Origin: an uncultured Collinsella sp.
GTDB taxonomy: Bacteria; Actinomycetota; Coriobacteriia; Coriobacteriales; Coriobacteriaceae
Assembly: GCA_900545055.1 (NCBI GenBank)
Contig: UQXP01000045.1
Coordinates: forward strand, 1-12,670
Length of the DNA stretch: 12,670 nt
Reading direction: 5' to 3'
Both the position numbers and the translations under genes were made by a program. Positions 1 through 6,490 of the stretch are shown here, in pieces. The notes under the pieces were generated by a model. It worked only from the letters and a program-made list of their open reading frames with translations, searched no databases and was not told where the DNA came from. Positions within the stretch are counted from its first letter, which is position 1. Every line of letters starts with the position of its first letter.

Positions 1-64
1 CAAGGACCTGTGCGACAAGTACGCAGATTACGGTCTATCCTTCGACAACTGGGTTTTGAAATAA
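1..64 (+). CDS. 3' end of a probable amino-acid ABC transporter solute-binding protein (partial)
   Basis: Codons in the frame of bases 2-4 read open from the window edge to TAA at 62-64, giving about 20 residues that end in SFDNWVLK. The stop overlaps the ATG of the permease by one base (TAATG), the close coupling expected inside one operon. What remains is too short to identify by itself. The call rests on context: a polar amino-acid permease and ATPase follow directly, and the substrate-binding protein is commonly the first gene of such operons. Most of the gene lies outside the window. Confidence 0.55.
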   Translation, partial: KDLCDKYADYGLSFDNWVLK

Positions 65-717
65 TGTCTATTCAAGTCATGATGCAAATGCTTGGCCAGG
101 GATTCTTGGTCAGTTTGCAGTTGTTTATGCTGACGCTGCTCGGGTCGATTCCCCTGGGAATTCCCGTGGCGTTCATGCGCATGAGCAAGGTCGCGCCGCT
201 GCGTTGGATTGCGCGCATCTACATTTCGGTCATGCGCGGTACGCCGCTCATGCTGCAGATGTTTGCCATCTACTTTGCCCCGTATTACGTGTTCGGCATT
301 TCGCTTACGCCCGATTCCAAGTGGGCGGCGTGCGTTGTGGCGTTCATCATCAACTACGCCGGCTACTTTGCCGAGATCTATCGCTCGGGCCTGCAGTCCA
401 TTCCGCGCGGTCAATACGAGGCAGCCGAGGTGCTGGGCTATTCGCGTCTGCAGACATTTTTGTACATTGTGATGCCGCAAGTCGCCAAGCGTATTCTGCC
501 GGCGATGGGCAACGAGATCATCACGCTGGTCAAGGACACGTCGCTGGCGTTTGCCATCGGCGTGGGGGAGATGTTCTCGACGGCCAAGGCGCTGGTTGCC
601 TCGCAAGTGAGCATGGTGCCGTTTGCGATCGCGGCGCTGATCTACTGGGTCTTTAACTTTGTGGTCGAGATGCTGCTGGGCGTCGCCGAGAAAAAATTGG
701 ATTACTACCATGATTAA
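64..717 (+). CDS. Polar amino-acid ABC transporter permease (HisM/GlnP family)
   Basis: This is the inner-membrane permease of an amino-acid importer, 217 residues from ATG 64, a usual length for the family. An upstream in-frame ATG at 10 lies inside the preceding gene; the TAATG overlap makes 64 the better start. Hydrophobic segments are visible at about residues 10-38, 62-80, 86-105 and 185-207. The conserved VMRGTPLMLQ motif (57-65) and the cytoplasmic EAA loop (EAAEVLGYSRLQ...MPQ, 119-139), which contacts the ATPase, identify the His/Glu/Gln/Arg/opine permease family. The last 8 bases overlap the ATPase gene. The amino acid carried cannot be read from sequence; cystine, glutamine, arginine and histidine systems all look alike here. 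Confidence 0.93.
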   Translation: MSIQVMMQMLGQGFLVSLQLFMLTLLGSIPLGIPVAFMRMSKVAPLRWIARIYISVMRGTPLMLQMFAIYFAPYYVFGISLTPDSKWAACVVAFIINYAGYFAEIYRSGLQSIPRGQYEAAEVLGYSRLQTFLYIVMPQVAKRILPAMGNEIITLVKDTSLAFAIGVGEMFSTAKALVASQVSMVPFAIAALIYWVFNFVVEMLLGVAEKKLDYYHD

Positions 718-1474
718 TTCGGTAATGAAAATATCGAACGCGCGCAAGGCGTTTGGTGGCAATGAGGTGCTCAAGGATATCTCGCTTGAGGTGAAGCGTG
801 GCGAGGTCGTGGCGATTATCGGGCCTTCGGGTGGCGGCAAGTCCACGCTGCTGCGGTGTGCCACGCTGCTCGAGACACTCGACGGAGGCTCACTCTCGTT
901 TGGCGACCTTGCCGTTGCGACGGATGCGGGCTCGGGCGCGGTCTATGCGAAGGGCGATGTGCCCAAACAGGCGCGCTCGCGATTCGGCCTGGTGTTCCAA
1001 AATTACAACCTGTTCCCGCACTATACCGTGATGAAAAACATCATCGACGCGCCGATCCGCGTGCTTAAGCGCCCGCGCGAGCAGGCGGAAGCTCGTGCGC
1101 ATGAATTGATTGCTCAGATGGGGCTTGTGGGCAACGAGAACAAGGTTCCGTGTGAGCTTTCGGGCGGTCAGCAGCAGCGCGTGAGTATTGCCCGCGCCTT
1201 GGCGCTCGACCCGGAGATCTTGTTCTTTGACGAGCCGACCTCGGCGCTCGATCCCGAGCTGACGGCCGAGGTGCTGCGTGTCATTAAGGACCTCGCTGCG
1301 CAGAACATGACGATGGTGATCGTGACCCACGCGATGCAGTTTGCGCGCGATGTTGCCGACCGCGTGGTCTTTATGGACGGCGGCCGCATTGTCGAGGAGG
1401 GGCCTGCCGAGCAGGTTATCGACCATCCGCGTGAGCAACGTACCCGTGAGTTCTTGAGCCGTATCGAGGGCTAG
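710..1474 (+). CDS. Polar amino-acid ABC transporter ATP-binding protein (GlnQ/HisP-like)
   Basis: This cytoplasmic ATPase powers the importer encoded just upstream. From ATG 710 it has 254 residues. All nucleotide-binding motifs are present: Walker A GPSGGGKST (38-46), Q-loop Gln97 (VFQNYNLFPH), signature LSGGQQQR (150-157), Walker B LFFDE (171-175), D-loop SALDPE and switch His207. The FQ.YNLFPH stretch after Walker A is typical of amino-acid rather than sugar importers. The start overlaps the permease by 8 bases. An in-frame ATG at 725 (MKISNARKAF) is a possible alternative and no strong ribosome binding site decides between them. The gene ends 20 bases before the terminator stem, so it closes the operon. 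Confidence 0.95.
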   Translation: MINSVMKISNARKAFGGNEVLKDISLEVKRGEVVAIIGPSGGGKSTLLRCATLLETLDGGSLSFGDLAVATDAGSGAVYAKGDVPKQARSRFGLVFQNYNLFPHYTVMKNIIDAPIRVLKRPREQAEARAHELIAQMGLVGNENKVPCELSGGQQQRVSIARALALDPEILFFDEPTSALDPELTAEVLRVIKDLAAQNMTMVIVTHAMQFARDVADRVVFMDGGRIVEEGPAEQVIDHPREQRTREFLSRIEG

Positions 1475-1494
1475 GCTCATCTATGTATTGAGAA

Positions 1495-1536
1495 AAAGCC
1501 GCCGCAGGTCTTATGGTCTGCGGCGGCTTTTATTTG
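1495..1536 (+). terminator. Intrinsic terminator of the amino-acid ABC operon
   Basis: A perfect 13-bp stem (AAAGCCGCCGCAG at 1495-1507, CTGCGGCGGCTTT at 1518-1530) with a 10-base loop is followed by a T-rich run (TTTTATTTG). It lies 20 bases after the ATPase stop codon. Confidence 0.93.
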
Positions 1537-1771
1537 TATCGATGGGGTTTAATAATCGCCTGGCATACTTGCCCTGCCCTCTCGCCGCCTGTATTCATAC
1601 GTGCGCCGAAAGTTATGCATGGACAGCCGCCCGTGAGGGTAGGGTGGTGGCATAGGACATTTGGAGGGTGAGTCGGCTCGGCTGCCGACCATGCTGCTCC
1701 CGGGACGGCACCGACCGCGAACTCTCCCCGTTGGCGTCGCGCATTGCGCGCGGCCCTGCAAGGAGGTCATC

Positions 1772-3847
1772 ATGGGTGCTCCCAAGACCGGTAACGTAAG
1801 GAACGTGGTGCTCGTAGGCCAAGGCGGGGTGGGCAAGACTTCACTCGCCGAGGCCATGCTCCACCTTTCCGGCAAGACCGCCCGCCTGGGCGGCCACGAC
1901 GGCACCAAGCCCACGCTCGACTATGACCCCGAAGAGGTCAAGCGTGCGTTTTCCATCTCGACGACCATTGCGCCGATCGACTGGAAGGGCGTGCGCATCA
2001 ATGTGCTCGATGCCCCGTGCTACCCCGATTTTATCGGCGACGCCTTTGCCGCGATGAGCGTCTGCGAGACGGCTCTGTTTGTGGTCGACGCCGAGGCCGG
2101 CCCGCAGCCTACGACGGTTAAGCTCTGGTATGCCGCCGAGGACCTGCGCCTGGCGCGTGCGGTGTTCGTGAACCGCCTGTCGCGCTCCGAGGCCAGTTTT
2201 ACGACCACGATGAACCTGCTGCAGGAGCGCTTTGGCACGCGCCTGGGCGCCGTGACCCTTCCCTGGGGCGAGGGCGAGGACTTTGACGGCATCATCGACC
2301 TGGTGCGCATGAAGGCGCGCCATTGCAACGGCACCGAAGCCACTGAGTCGGAGATTCCCGAGGAGTATCGTGCCCAGGCCGAGGAAGCCCACGACCATCT
2401 GTGCGAGCTGGTGGCCGAGGCCGACGATGAGCTGATGATGAAGTACCTGGAAGGCGAAGAGACGCTGATGCAGGAGGAGCTCGAGGGCCTGTTGTCCAAG
2501 GCAATCGCCGAGCGCATCTTTGTGCCGGTCTTTGCGGGCGATTGCATTAAGGAGCAGGGCGTCAACTCGCTGATGGACGACATCGCCACGTACTTCCCGG
2601 CGCCGACGGACTACGGCGAGATGCCGCTCATCGACGGTGATTCGCTCAAGATCTCGAGCGACGATGACCGTCCGGTGGCATTTGTGTTTAAGACGCTGGC
2701 CGACCCGCAGCAGGGTCGCATCAGCTTTATCAAAGTGCTGACGGGCACGCTTGAGCCGGGCCTTGAGCTGATCAATGCACGTACGCGCAAGGGTGAGCGT
2801 CTGGCTCACCTGTATGTGATGTGCGGCCGCGACATGACCGAGGTCGGTCACGCCTATGCCGGCGATATCATCGTGGCGCCCAAGCTGGCGGCCGAGACGG
2901 GCGATACGCTCTCGATTACCGGCAAGGTCGAGGCTGCGGCGTTTAAGTTCCCCAACTCGCAGTACCGCATCGCCATCGAGGCCGAGAAACGCGGCGATGA
3001 AGAGAAGCTCTACACGTTTATCGAGAAGGCCTGCAAGGCCGATCCGACCATGAGCATCGATCGTGACGAGGAGACCGGGCAGACTATCATCTCCGCCGTG
3101 GGTGAGGCGCAGGTTTCGGTGCTGCTCAACCGTTTGGAAGATCGCACCAAGGTTGTGGCAAAGAGCGTGCCGATCCGCATTCCGTATCGCGAGACCATCC
3201 GCCGCACGGCAAGCGCTCAGGGTCGCCACAAGAAGCAGACCGGCGGCGCCGGTCAGTACGGCGACTGCTGGCTGCGCGTGGAGCCGCTCATTGGGCCCGA
3301 CGGCACGAGCGATGGCTATGAGTTTGTGGACGAGGTCGTAGGTGGCCGTATTCCGCGCTCGCTGATCCCCGCCGTGGACAAGGGTGTCCAGGAGACCATG
3401 AAGGACGGTATTATTGCCGGCTACCCGCTCACGGGCATTCGCGTGGCTGTGTACGACGGCTCGTATCACAGCGTCGACTCCAACGAGATGGCGTTCCGCG
3501 CGGCGGCTCGCATCGGCCTGCGCAAGGCATGCGCCGATGCCGATCCGGTGGTGCTGGAGCCCATCGAGGAAATCACGGTGACTATCCCCGAGAGCTACGC
3601 CGGCGCCGTGATGGGCGACATCTCGGCATCGCGCGGTCGCGTGACGGGCATGGAGACCGATGAGCGCGGAGACACCGTGGTCATCGCCCAGGCGCCGCTG
3701 GCCGAGCTGACGGATTACTCGACGCGCCTGCGCTCTATCACGCGCGGCACGGGTGACTTTACCATGAAGCCCGCTGGCTATGAGCAGGTGCCTTATGACG
3801 TTCAGGCCAAGCTCGTGGAGCGCTATGAGGAGGGCCGCGCCAAGTAG
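1772..3847 (+). CDS. fusA2: Elongation factor G-like translational GTPase (EF-G2/FusA2-type paralog)
   Basis: The 691-residue protein has the EF-G domain order. ATG 1772 is preceded by AGGAGG at 1761-1766, 5 bases away, which decides the start. The G domain has an intact P-loop GQGGVGKT (16-23). Switch I reads KRAFSIS where EF-G has ERGITIT. G3 reads DAPCY (80-84) instead of DTPGH, so the catalytic His is Tyr, and G4 reads NRLS (134-137) instead of NKxD. Domain IV is well kept: RETIRR and HKKQTGGAGQYG from about 473, then DGSYHSVDSNEMAF with the tip histidine. Domain V begins near 594. It stands alone with its own terminator rather than in a str operon (rpsL-rpsG-fusA-tuf), which suggests a paralog. 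Ribosome binding is likely; whether it translocates or hydrolyses GTP normally is open. The 1541-1771 leader holds small hairpins (1672-1689, 1738-1750) and only a weak promoter-like match (TTGCCC 1569, TATTCA 1592). Confidence 0.88.
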   Translation: MGAPKTGNVRNVVLVGQGGVGKTSLAEAMLHLSGKTARLGGHDGTKPTLDYDPEEVKRAFSISTTIAPIDWKGVRINVLDAPCYPDFIGDAFAAMSVCETALFVVDAEAGPQPTTVKLWYAAEDLRLARAVFVNRLSRSEASFTTTMNLLQERFGTRLGAVTLPWGEGEDFDGIIDLVRMKARHCNGTEATESEIPEEYRAQAEEAHDHLCELVAEADDELMMKYLEGEETLMQEELEGLLSKAIAERIFVPVFAGDCIKEQGVNSLMDDIATYFPAPTDYGEMPLIDGDSLKISSDDDRPVAFVFKTLADPQQGRISFIKVLTGTLEPGLELINARTRKGERLAHLYVMCGRDMTEVGHAYAGDIIVAPKLAAETGDTLSITGKVEAAAFKFPNSQYRIAIEAEKRGDEEKLYTFIEKACKADPTMSIDRDEETGQTIISAVGEAQVSVLLNRLEDRTKVVAKSVPIRIPYRETIRRTASAQGRHKKQTGGAGQYGDCWLRVEPLIGPDGTSDGYEFVDEVVGGRIPRSLIPAVDKGVQETMKDGIIAGYPLTGIRVAVYDGSYHSVDSNEMAFRAAARIGLRKACADADPVVLEPIEEITVTIPESYAGAVMGDISASRGRVTGMETDERGDTVVIAQAPLAELTDYSTRLRSITRGTGDFTMKPAGYEQVPYDVQAKLVERYEEGRAK

Positions 3848-3881
3848 CGTGGGACTTTGCCTGCAACATGCATACCGATGC

Positions 3882-3917
3882 AAGGGCTGCTCTGGGCAAT
3901 CCAGGGCGGCCCTTTTT
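3882..3917 (+). terminator. Intrinsic terminator of the EF-G-like gene
   Basis: A 14-bp stem with three G-T pairs (3882-3895 with 3901-3914), loop GCAAT, ends in five T. It follows the stop codon by 34 bases. Read on the minus strand it has no T-run, so it mainly serves the + strand, between two convergent genes. Confidence 0.9.
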
Positions 3918-3961
3918 GGTCCCCGGTGGGGTTGCAAATCGGTTCTTGTCGTGGCTTGGGG

Positions 3962-4945
3962 CTAGTTCCCCGAGGCCTGGTTGCGGCCGGTGACGTAGTC
4001 GATTTGAACGTGCGGCTGTAGGTTATAGCAGTACACGTGGAAGCACAGGGCCTTGCCGTGGTCCTCGACCGATTGCGCCTCAAGGCGCACACCGCGGCAG
4101 ACAAGTTCCTCTTCGTTATACATGGGCGTGACGCGGTAGAGCACATGGTTGCCCGTGTCGCGGATGTAGCCGAGAATCTGCTCCTCAAACGGCAGCATGC
4201 CCGTTTCGTTGAGATAGCGCGTGCCGGTGAGGAGATTTTTGCGGTTGGCGTTTTCGCCGCAGAGCGACCAGGCGATAAGGTGGCAGCGGTTGTAGAGGCT
4301 CTGGCCCGGAATAAAGTCGTAGCGCTGCTGGTGCCAACCGGCAGGATGGATACGCGAGATATCGCCGCGCTCGCCTTGACCGAGTGATTCGGGGCCCACG
4401 CAGGCGAGTGCTTTGCGGGTGCGGTCCAGGCTGTCGAGCTTGGAGAACTTCTTAAAGCAGCCCTCTTCTGTAGCGCGCTCGTATTCATCGAGCGTGAATG
4501 ATGGTGTGCCGAGCGGGTGCGTGCTGTCGGCGCGAAGGGCAACGTAGGGGTTGCCGGCATAGTCGGGAATGCTGCTGAGATAAACACCGCGGGCGCGGTT
4601 GAGGTCGGGGTTTTCGACCTCGTCGATGGGGGTGGCGGCGCTGTCCGCGGAAGCGCCGTCGCCGGTGTCGGTTGCGGCGGAATCGGAGCCATCGCCAGAG
4701 TCTTGGCTATTTTGAGAGTCCGAGGAACTCGCTGTTCCCGATTCGAGCCGGGCGACCAGGTCCGCCTCGTCGTCGGTGCGGCTGGGACTCTCGTTTTGTT
4801 TTTCGGCCAGAGCCGCCGCCTGTTCATCGCTTTGCGGCGACAGCAGCTTGGGCGCTCCGTCGAGCGATCCCGTAAACAGCGCAAACCCCAGCACCACGGC
4901 GGTGCCGATGGAAAGTACTTGCTTGTAGGTGGACTTGCGCGACAT
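3962..4945 (-). CDS. Membrane-anchored or secreted DNA/RNA non-specific endonuclease
   Basis: This 327-residue protein degrades nucleic acid outside the membrane, as inferred from its layout. Residues 1-28 hold a basic start and a hydrophobic segment (VLSIGTAVVLGFALFTG) that acts as signal or anchor. Residues 30-110 form a low-complexity Ser/Asp/Ala-rich linker. The nuclease domain (about 115-325) has the ββα-metal signature YNRCHLIAW (218-226) with the general-base His222, followed by GENANRKNLLTGTRYLN, which supplies the metal-site Asn. NRCH stands where DRGH is found in the EndA/NucA group; NRCH variants are, as far as I recall, common in this family in gut Gram-positives. An AGGAG lies 5 bases before the ATG. 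It lies 119 bp downstream of the LacI-type gene on the same strand and may share its transcript. Possible roles are nutrient scavenging, DNA uptake or biofilm DNA turnover; the sequence does not choose among them. Confidence 0.88.
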   Translation of the reverse strand: MSRKSTYKQVLSIGTAVVLGFALFTGSLDGAPKLLSPQSDEQAAALAEKQNESPSRTDDEADLVARLESGTASSSDSQNSQDSGDGSDSAATDTGDGASADSAATPIDEVENPDLNRARGVYLSSIPDYAGNPYVALRADSTHPLGTPSFTLDEYERATEEGCFKKFSKLDSLDRTRKALACVGPESLGQGERGDISRIHPAGWHQQRYDFIPGQSLYNRCHLIAWSLCGENANRKNLLTGTRYLNETGMLPFEEQILGYIRDTGNHVLYRVTPMYNEEELVCRGVRLEAQSVEDHGKALCFHVYCYNLQPHVQIDYVTGRNQASGN

Positions 4946-5030
4946 TGAGGCTCCTGGATGGACGGTTGGGAATCTACCAGTCTAGCAGGAGCCGGCAGGG
5001 GCCGCTCCACCGAACAAATACTCAAGATTT

Positions 5031-5059
5031 GGGACAAACGCTACGGATTCATTTGTCCC
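5031..5059 (-). promoter_or_regulatory. Inverted repeat between the LacI-type gene and the nuclease gene
   Basis: GGGACAAA (5031-5038) and TTTGTCCC (5052-5059) form an 8-bp stem with a 13-base loop, just after the LacI-type stop codon. On the minus strand the sequence after the stem starts AAATCTTG, without a T-run, so it is at best a weak terminator. It could also be an operator or an mRNA 3' end stabiliser. Confidence 0.4.
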
Positions 5060-5064
5060 GCGGT

Positions 5065-6075
5065 CTAGATCGAGGTGGAGTCGAGCCAGTTGAGCTTGCA
5101 CTCGAGAATGCGCTGCTCGCCGGGTTCGCTGCTTCCATCAAGTAGGGCGAGCAGCATCTCGGCTGCTTCGCGACCTTCTTGGTCGACGGGCTCGATGATG
5201 GTGGAGACGGTCGGTGTGGTGAGATTAGTCCAGTCTTCGCAGTTGAGTCCCAAAAGGCCGATTTGCTGCGGAAGCAGATGGGCCATTGGCTGGAGGGCTT
5301 TGTAGACACGGGGAAGTGCCCACTGATTTTGCACGAAGATAAGGGTTCGCTTGGCGGGATTGAACTTGAATTTAAAGTATTCGGTGAGCTCGTTGATTGA
5401 CGGCTTGTTGTGATCGATGGGAATCGCTTTGTAGAGCTGCCCGTTCGCTGCCAGCGCCTCGGCATACCCCTGAAAACGCTCCATGCGGGTGCGCATTTCG
5501 GTCATGTTGGCGGCAATGGAAAAGAAATCTTCGTAGCCGGCGTCGAGGAGTGCCTGTGTGGCGTTGTACACGCCGTCGTAAAGGTTGGTTTTGATCCAGC
5601 TGGTACCTGGGCTATAGATGGCCGCATCGAAAAAGACGACCGGCTTGCCGGCGCGTCTAATGCGGTCATGCACGGCTTTGAAGTTTGCCGTGGGCTGGAT
5701 GATAAAGCCATCGACGCCCAGCGAGAGCATCTTGTCGACGTACATGAGCTCGGTCTCGGGGTTAAAGTTGCTCGTGCAAACGACCGTCTGGTAGCCCGCG
5801 GGGAGCATGACCTGCTCCATGCCATTGAGAACGAGCCCCGCCCATTTGTTGGTGTTATCCAAAATGATGATGGCAATGACGTGGGTTTGCTTGCCGGTGA
5901 GCGTCTGCGCTTGGGCGTTGGGAACGTATCCGAGTTCCTTAATGACGCGCGCGATTTTGTTCTGCGTCTTCTCGCTAAGCTTTTCTCGTTTGTCGTTGAG
6001 GTAATACGAGACGCTTGCCGTCGAGGTTCCCGCCTCTCGAGCGACGTCTGCGATCGTAACGCGCTGTTTTGCCAC
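5065..6075 (-). CDS. LacI-family transcriptional regulator
   Basis: This is a DNA-binding repressor-type protein of 336 residues, a usual length for the family. The helix-turn-helix TIADVAREAGTSTASVSYYL (7-26) and hinge YVPNAQAQTL (50-59) are followed by a periplasmic-binding-protein-like effector domain (HVIAIIILDNTN, LGVDGFIIQP). In the recognition helix, SVSYYLN has Tyr where most LacI members have Arg (TVSRVLN), so its operator may differ from the usual one. I chose GTG 6075 because AAGGAG lies 5 bases upstream and the protein then begins MAKQRVTIADVA; an in-frame ATG at 6111 would add 12 residues without homology to the family. It is divergent from the PTS operon and is the likely local regulator of it. 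The inducer is unknown, probably a sugar or sugar phosphate. Confidence 0.93.
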   Translation of the reverse strand: MAKQRVTIADVAREAGTSTASVSYYLNDKREKLSEKTQNKIARVIKELGYVPNAQAQTLTGKQTHVIAIIILDNTNKWAGLVLNGMEQVMLPAGYQTVVCTSNFNPETELMYVDKMLSLGVDGFIIQPTANFKAVHDRIRRAGKPVVFFDAAIYSPGTSWIKTNLYDGVYNATQALLDAGYEDFFSIAANMTEMRTRMERFQGYAEALAANGQLYKAIPIDHNKPSINELTEYFKFKFNPAKRTLIFVQNQWALPRVYKALQPMAHLLPQQIGLLGLNCEDWTNLTTPTVSTIIEPVDQEGREAAEMLLALLDGSSEPGEQRILECKLNWLDSTSI

Positions 6076-6080
6076 AGCGA

Positions 6081-6086
6081 CTCCTT
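6081..6086 (-). promoter_or_regulatory. Ribosome binding site that fixes the GTG start of the LacI-type gene
   Basis: AAGGAG on the minus strand lies 5 bases before GTG 6075. The upstream in-frame ATG at 6111 has no comparable site, so the GTG is preferred. Confidence 0.75.
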
Positions 6087-6360
6087 CCGACAGATGAGCA
6101 TTTTCCAACATGATGACTTTGAGTCTTGGTGAAGGATACGCTTCGGTGAGCGGCTTTTTCCTTTCATATGAGTATGCAACAAATGCGGCATACGGGTGGG
6201 GTCGAAATTTGTGACCGGCATGCGCATCTGCCGTCTACCGAGAAAATCAAATACTTCTTGACTTTTGAAATCGAGGGCAAAATCGCAGGATTCATTTTTG
6301 GTTAAACGCATAACTAAATCGCATAACCAACGCTCTGACCTGCGCGTTTACCGAAATAAG

Positions 6361-6390
6361 CTGGCATTAAGAAAAACGAGCACCTATATT
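6361..6390 (+). promoter_or_regulatory. Candidate promoter of the PTS sugar operon
   Basis: CTGGCA (6361-6366, 4 of 6 matches to TTGACA) and TATATT (6385-6390) are 18 bases apart. Transcription would start near 6397 and give a leader of about 95 bases. The repeat cluster at 6268-6330 lies just upstream. Confidence 0.4.
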
Positions 6391-6490
6391 GTTCTTGTCG
6401 AAAAGACAGCAAGTCCAAACGGCAGGGGATGCTCCGGAGGCCTCCGCAAACGGTGTCTTGCGCACGCAACTCTATGAAAAGAGGGAAGCA

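Larger units (their letters stand above)
6076..6490. promoter_or_regulatory. Divergent control region between the LacI-type gene and the PTS operon
   Basis: These 415 bases hold no gene. An inverted repeat GTATGC-N10-GCATAC lies at 6172-6193. A cluster of related motifs spans 6268-6330: AAATCG at 6268, AAATCGCA at 6280 and 6316, and CGCATAAC at 6307 and 6320. The latter two are framed by TTGGTTA (6298-6304) and TAACCAA (6324-6330), an inverted pair. TTGGTTA-N6-TAACTAA (6298-6317) is a second, nearly symmetric arrangement. These are the best candidates for operators of the adjacent LacI-type protein. The transcribed leader of the PTS operon contains a perfect 12-base palindrome at 6435-6446. 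I see no convincing promoter for the LacI-type gene itself. Operator assignment is inference. Confidence 0.5.

Noticed and set aside
1841..3937. Long open frame on the minus strand (698 codons) opposite the EF-G-like gene
   Set aside because: The + strand frame has clear EF-G domains. The minus frame is Ala/Arg/His-rich, has no recognisable motif and crosses the terminator.
6076..6111. Upstream ATG start for the LacI-type gene
   Set aside because: The extra 12 residues do not resemble the family start and no ribosome binding site precedes the ATG, while GTG 6075 has a good one.
5410..6132. Open + strand frame of 240 codons opposite the LacI-type gene
   Set aside because: No ribosome binding site or domain; the minus strand has a complete LacI-family protein.
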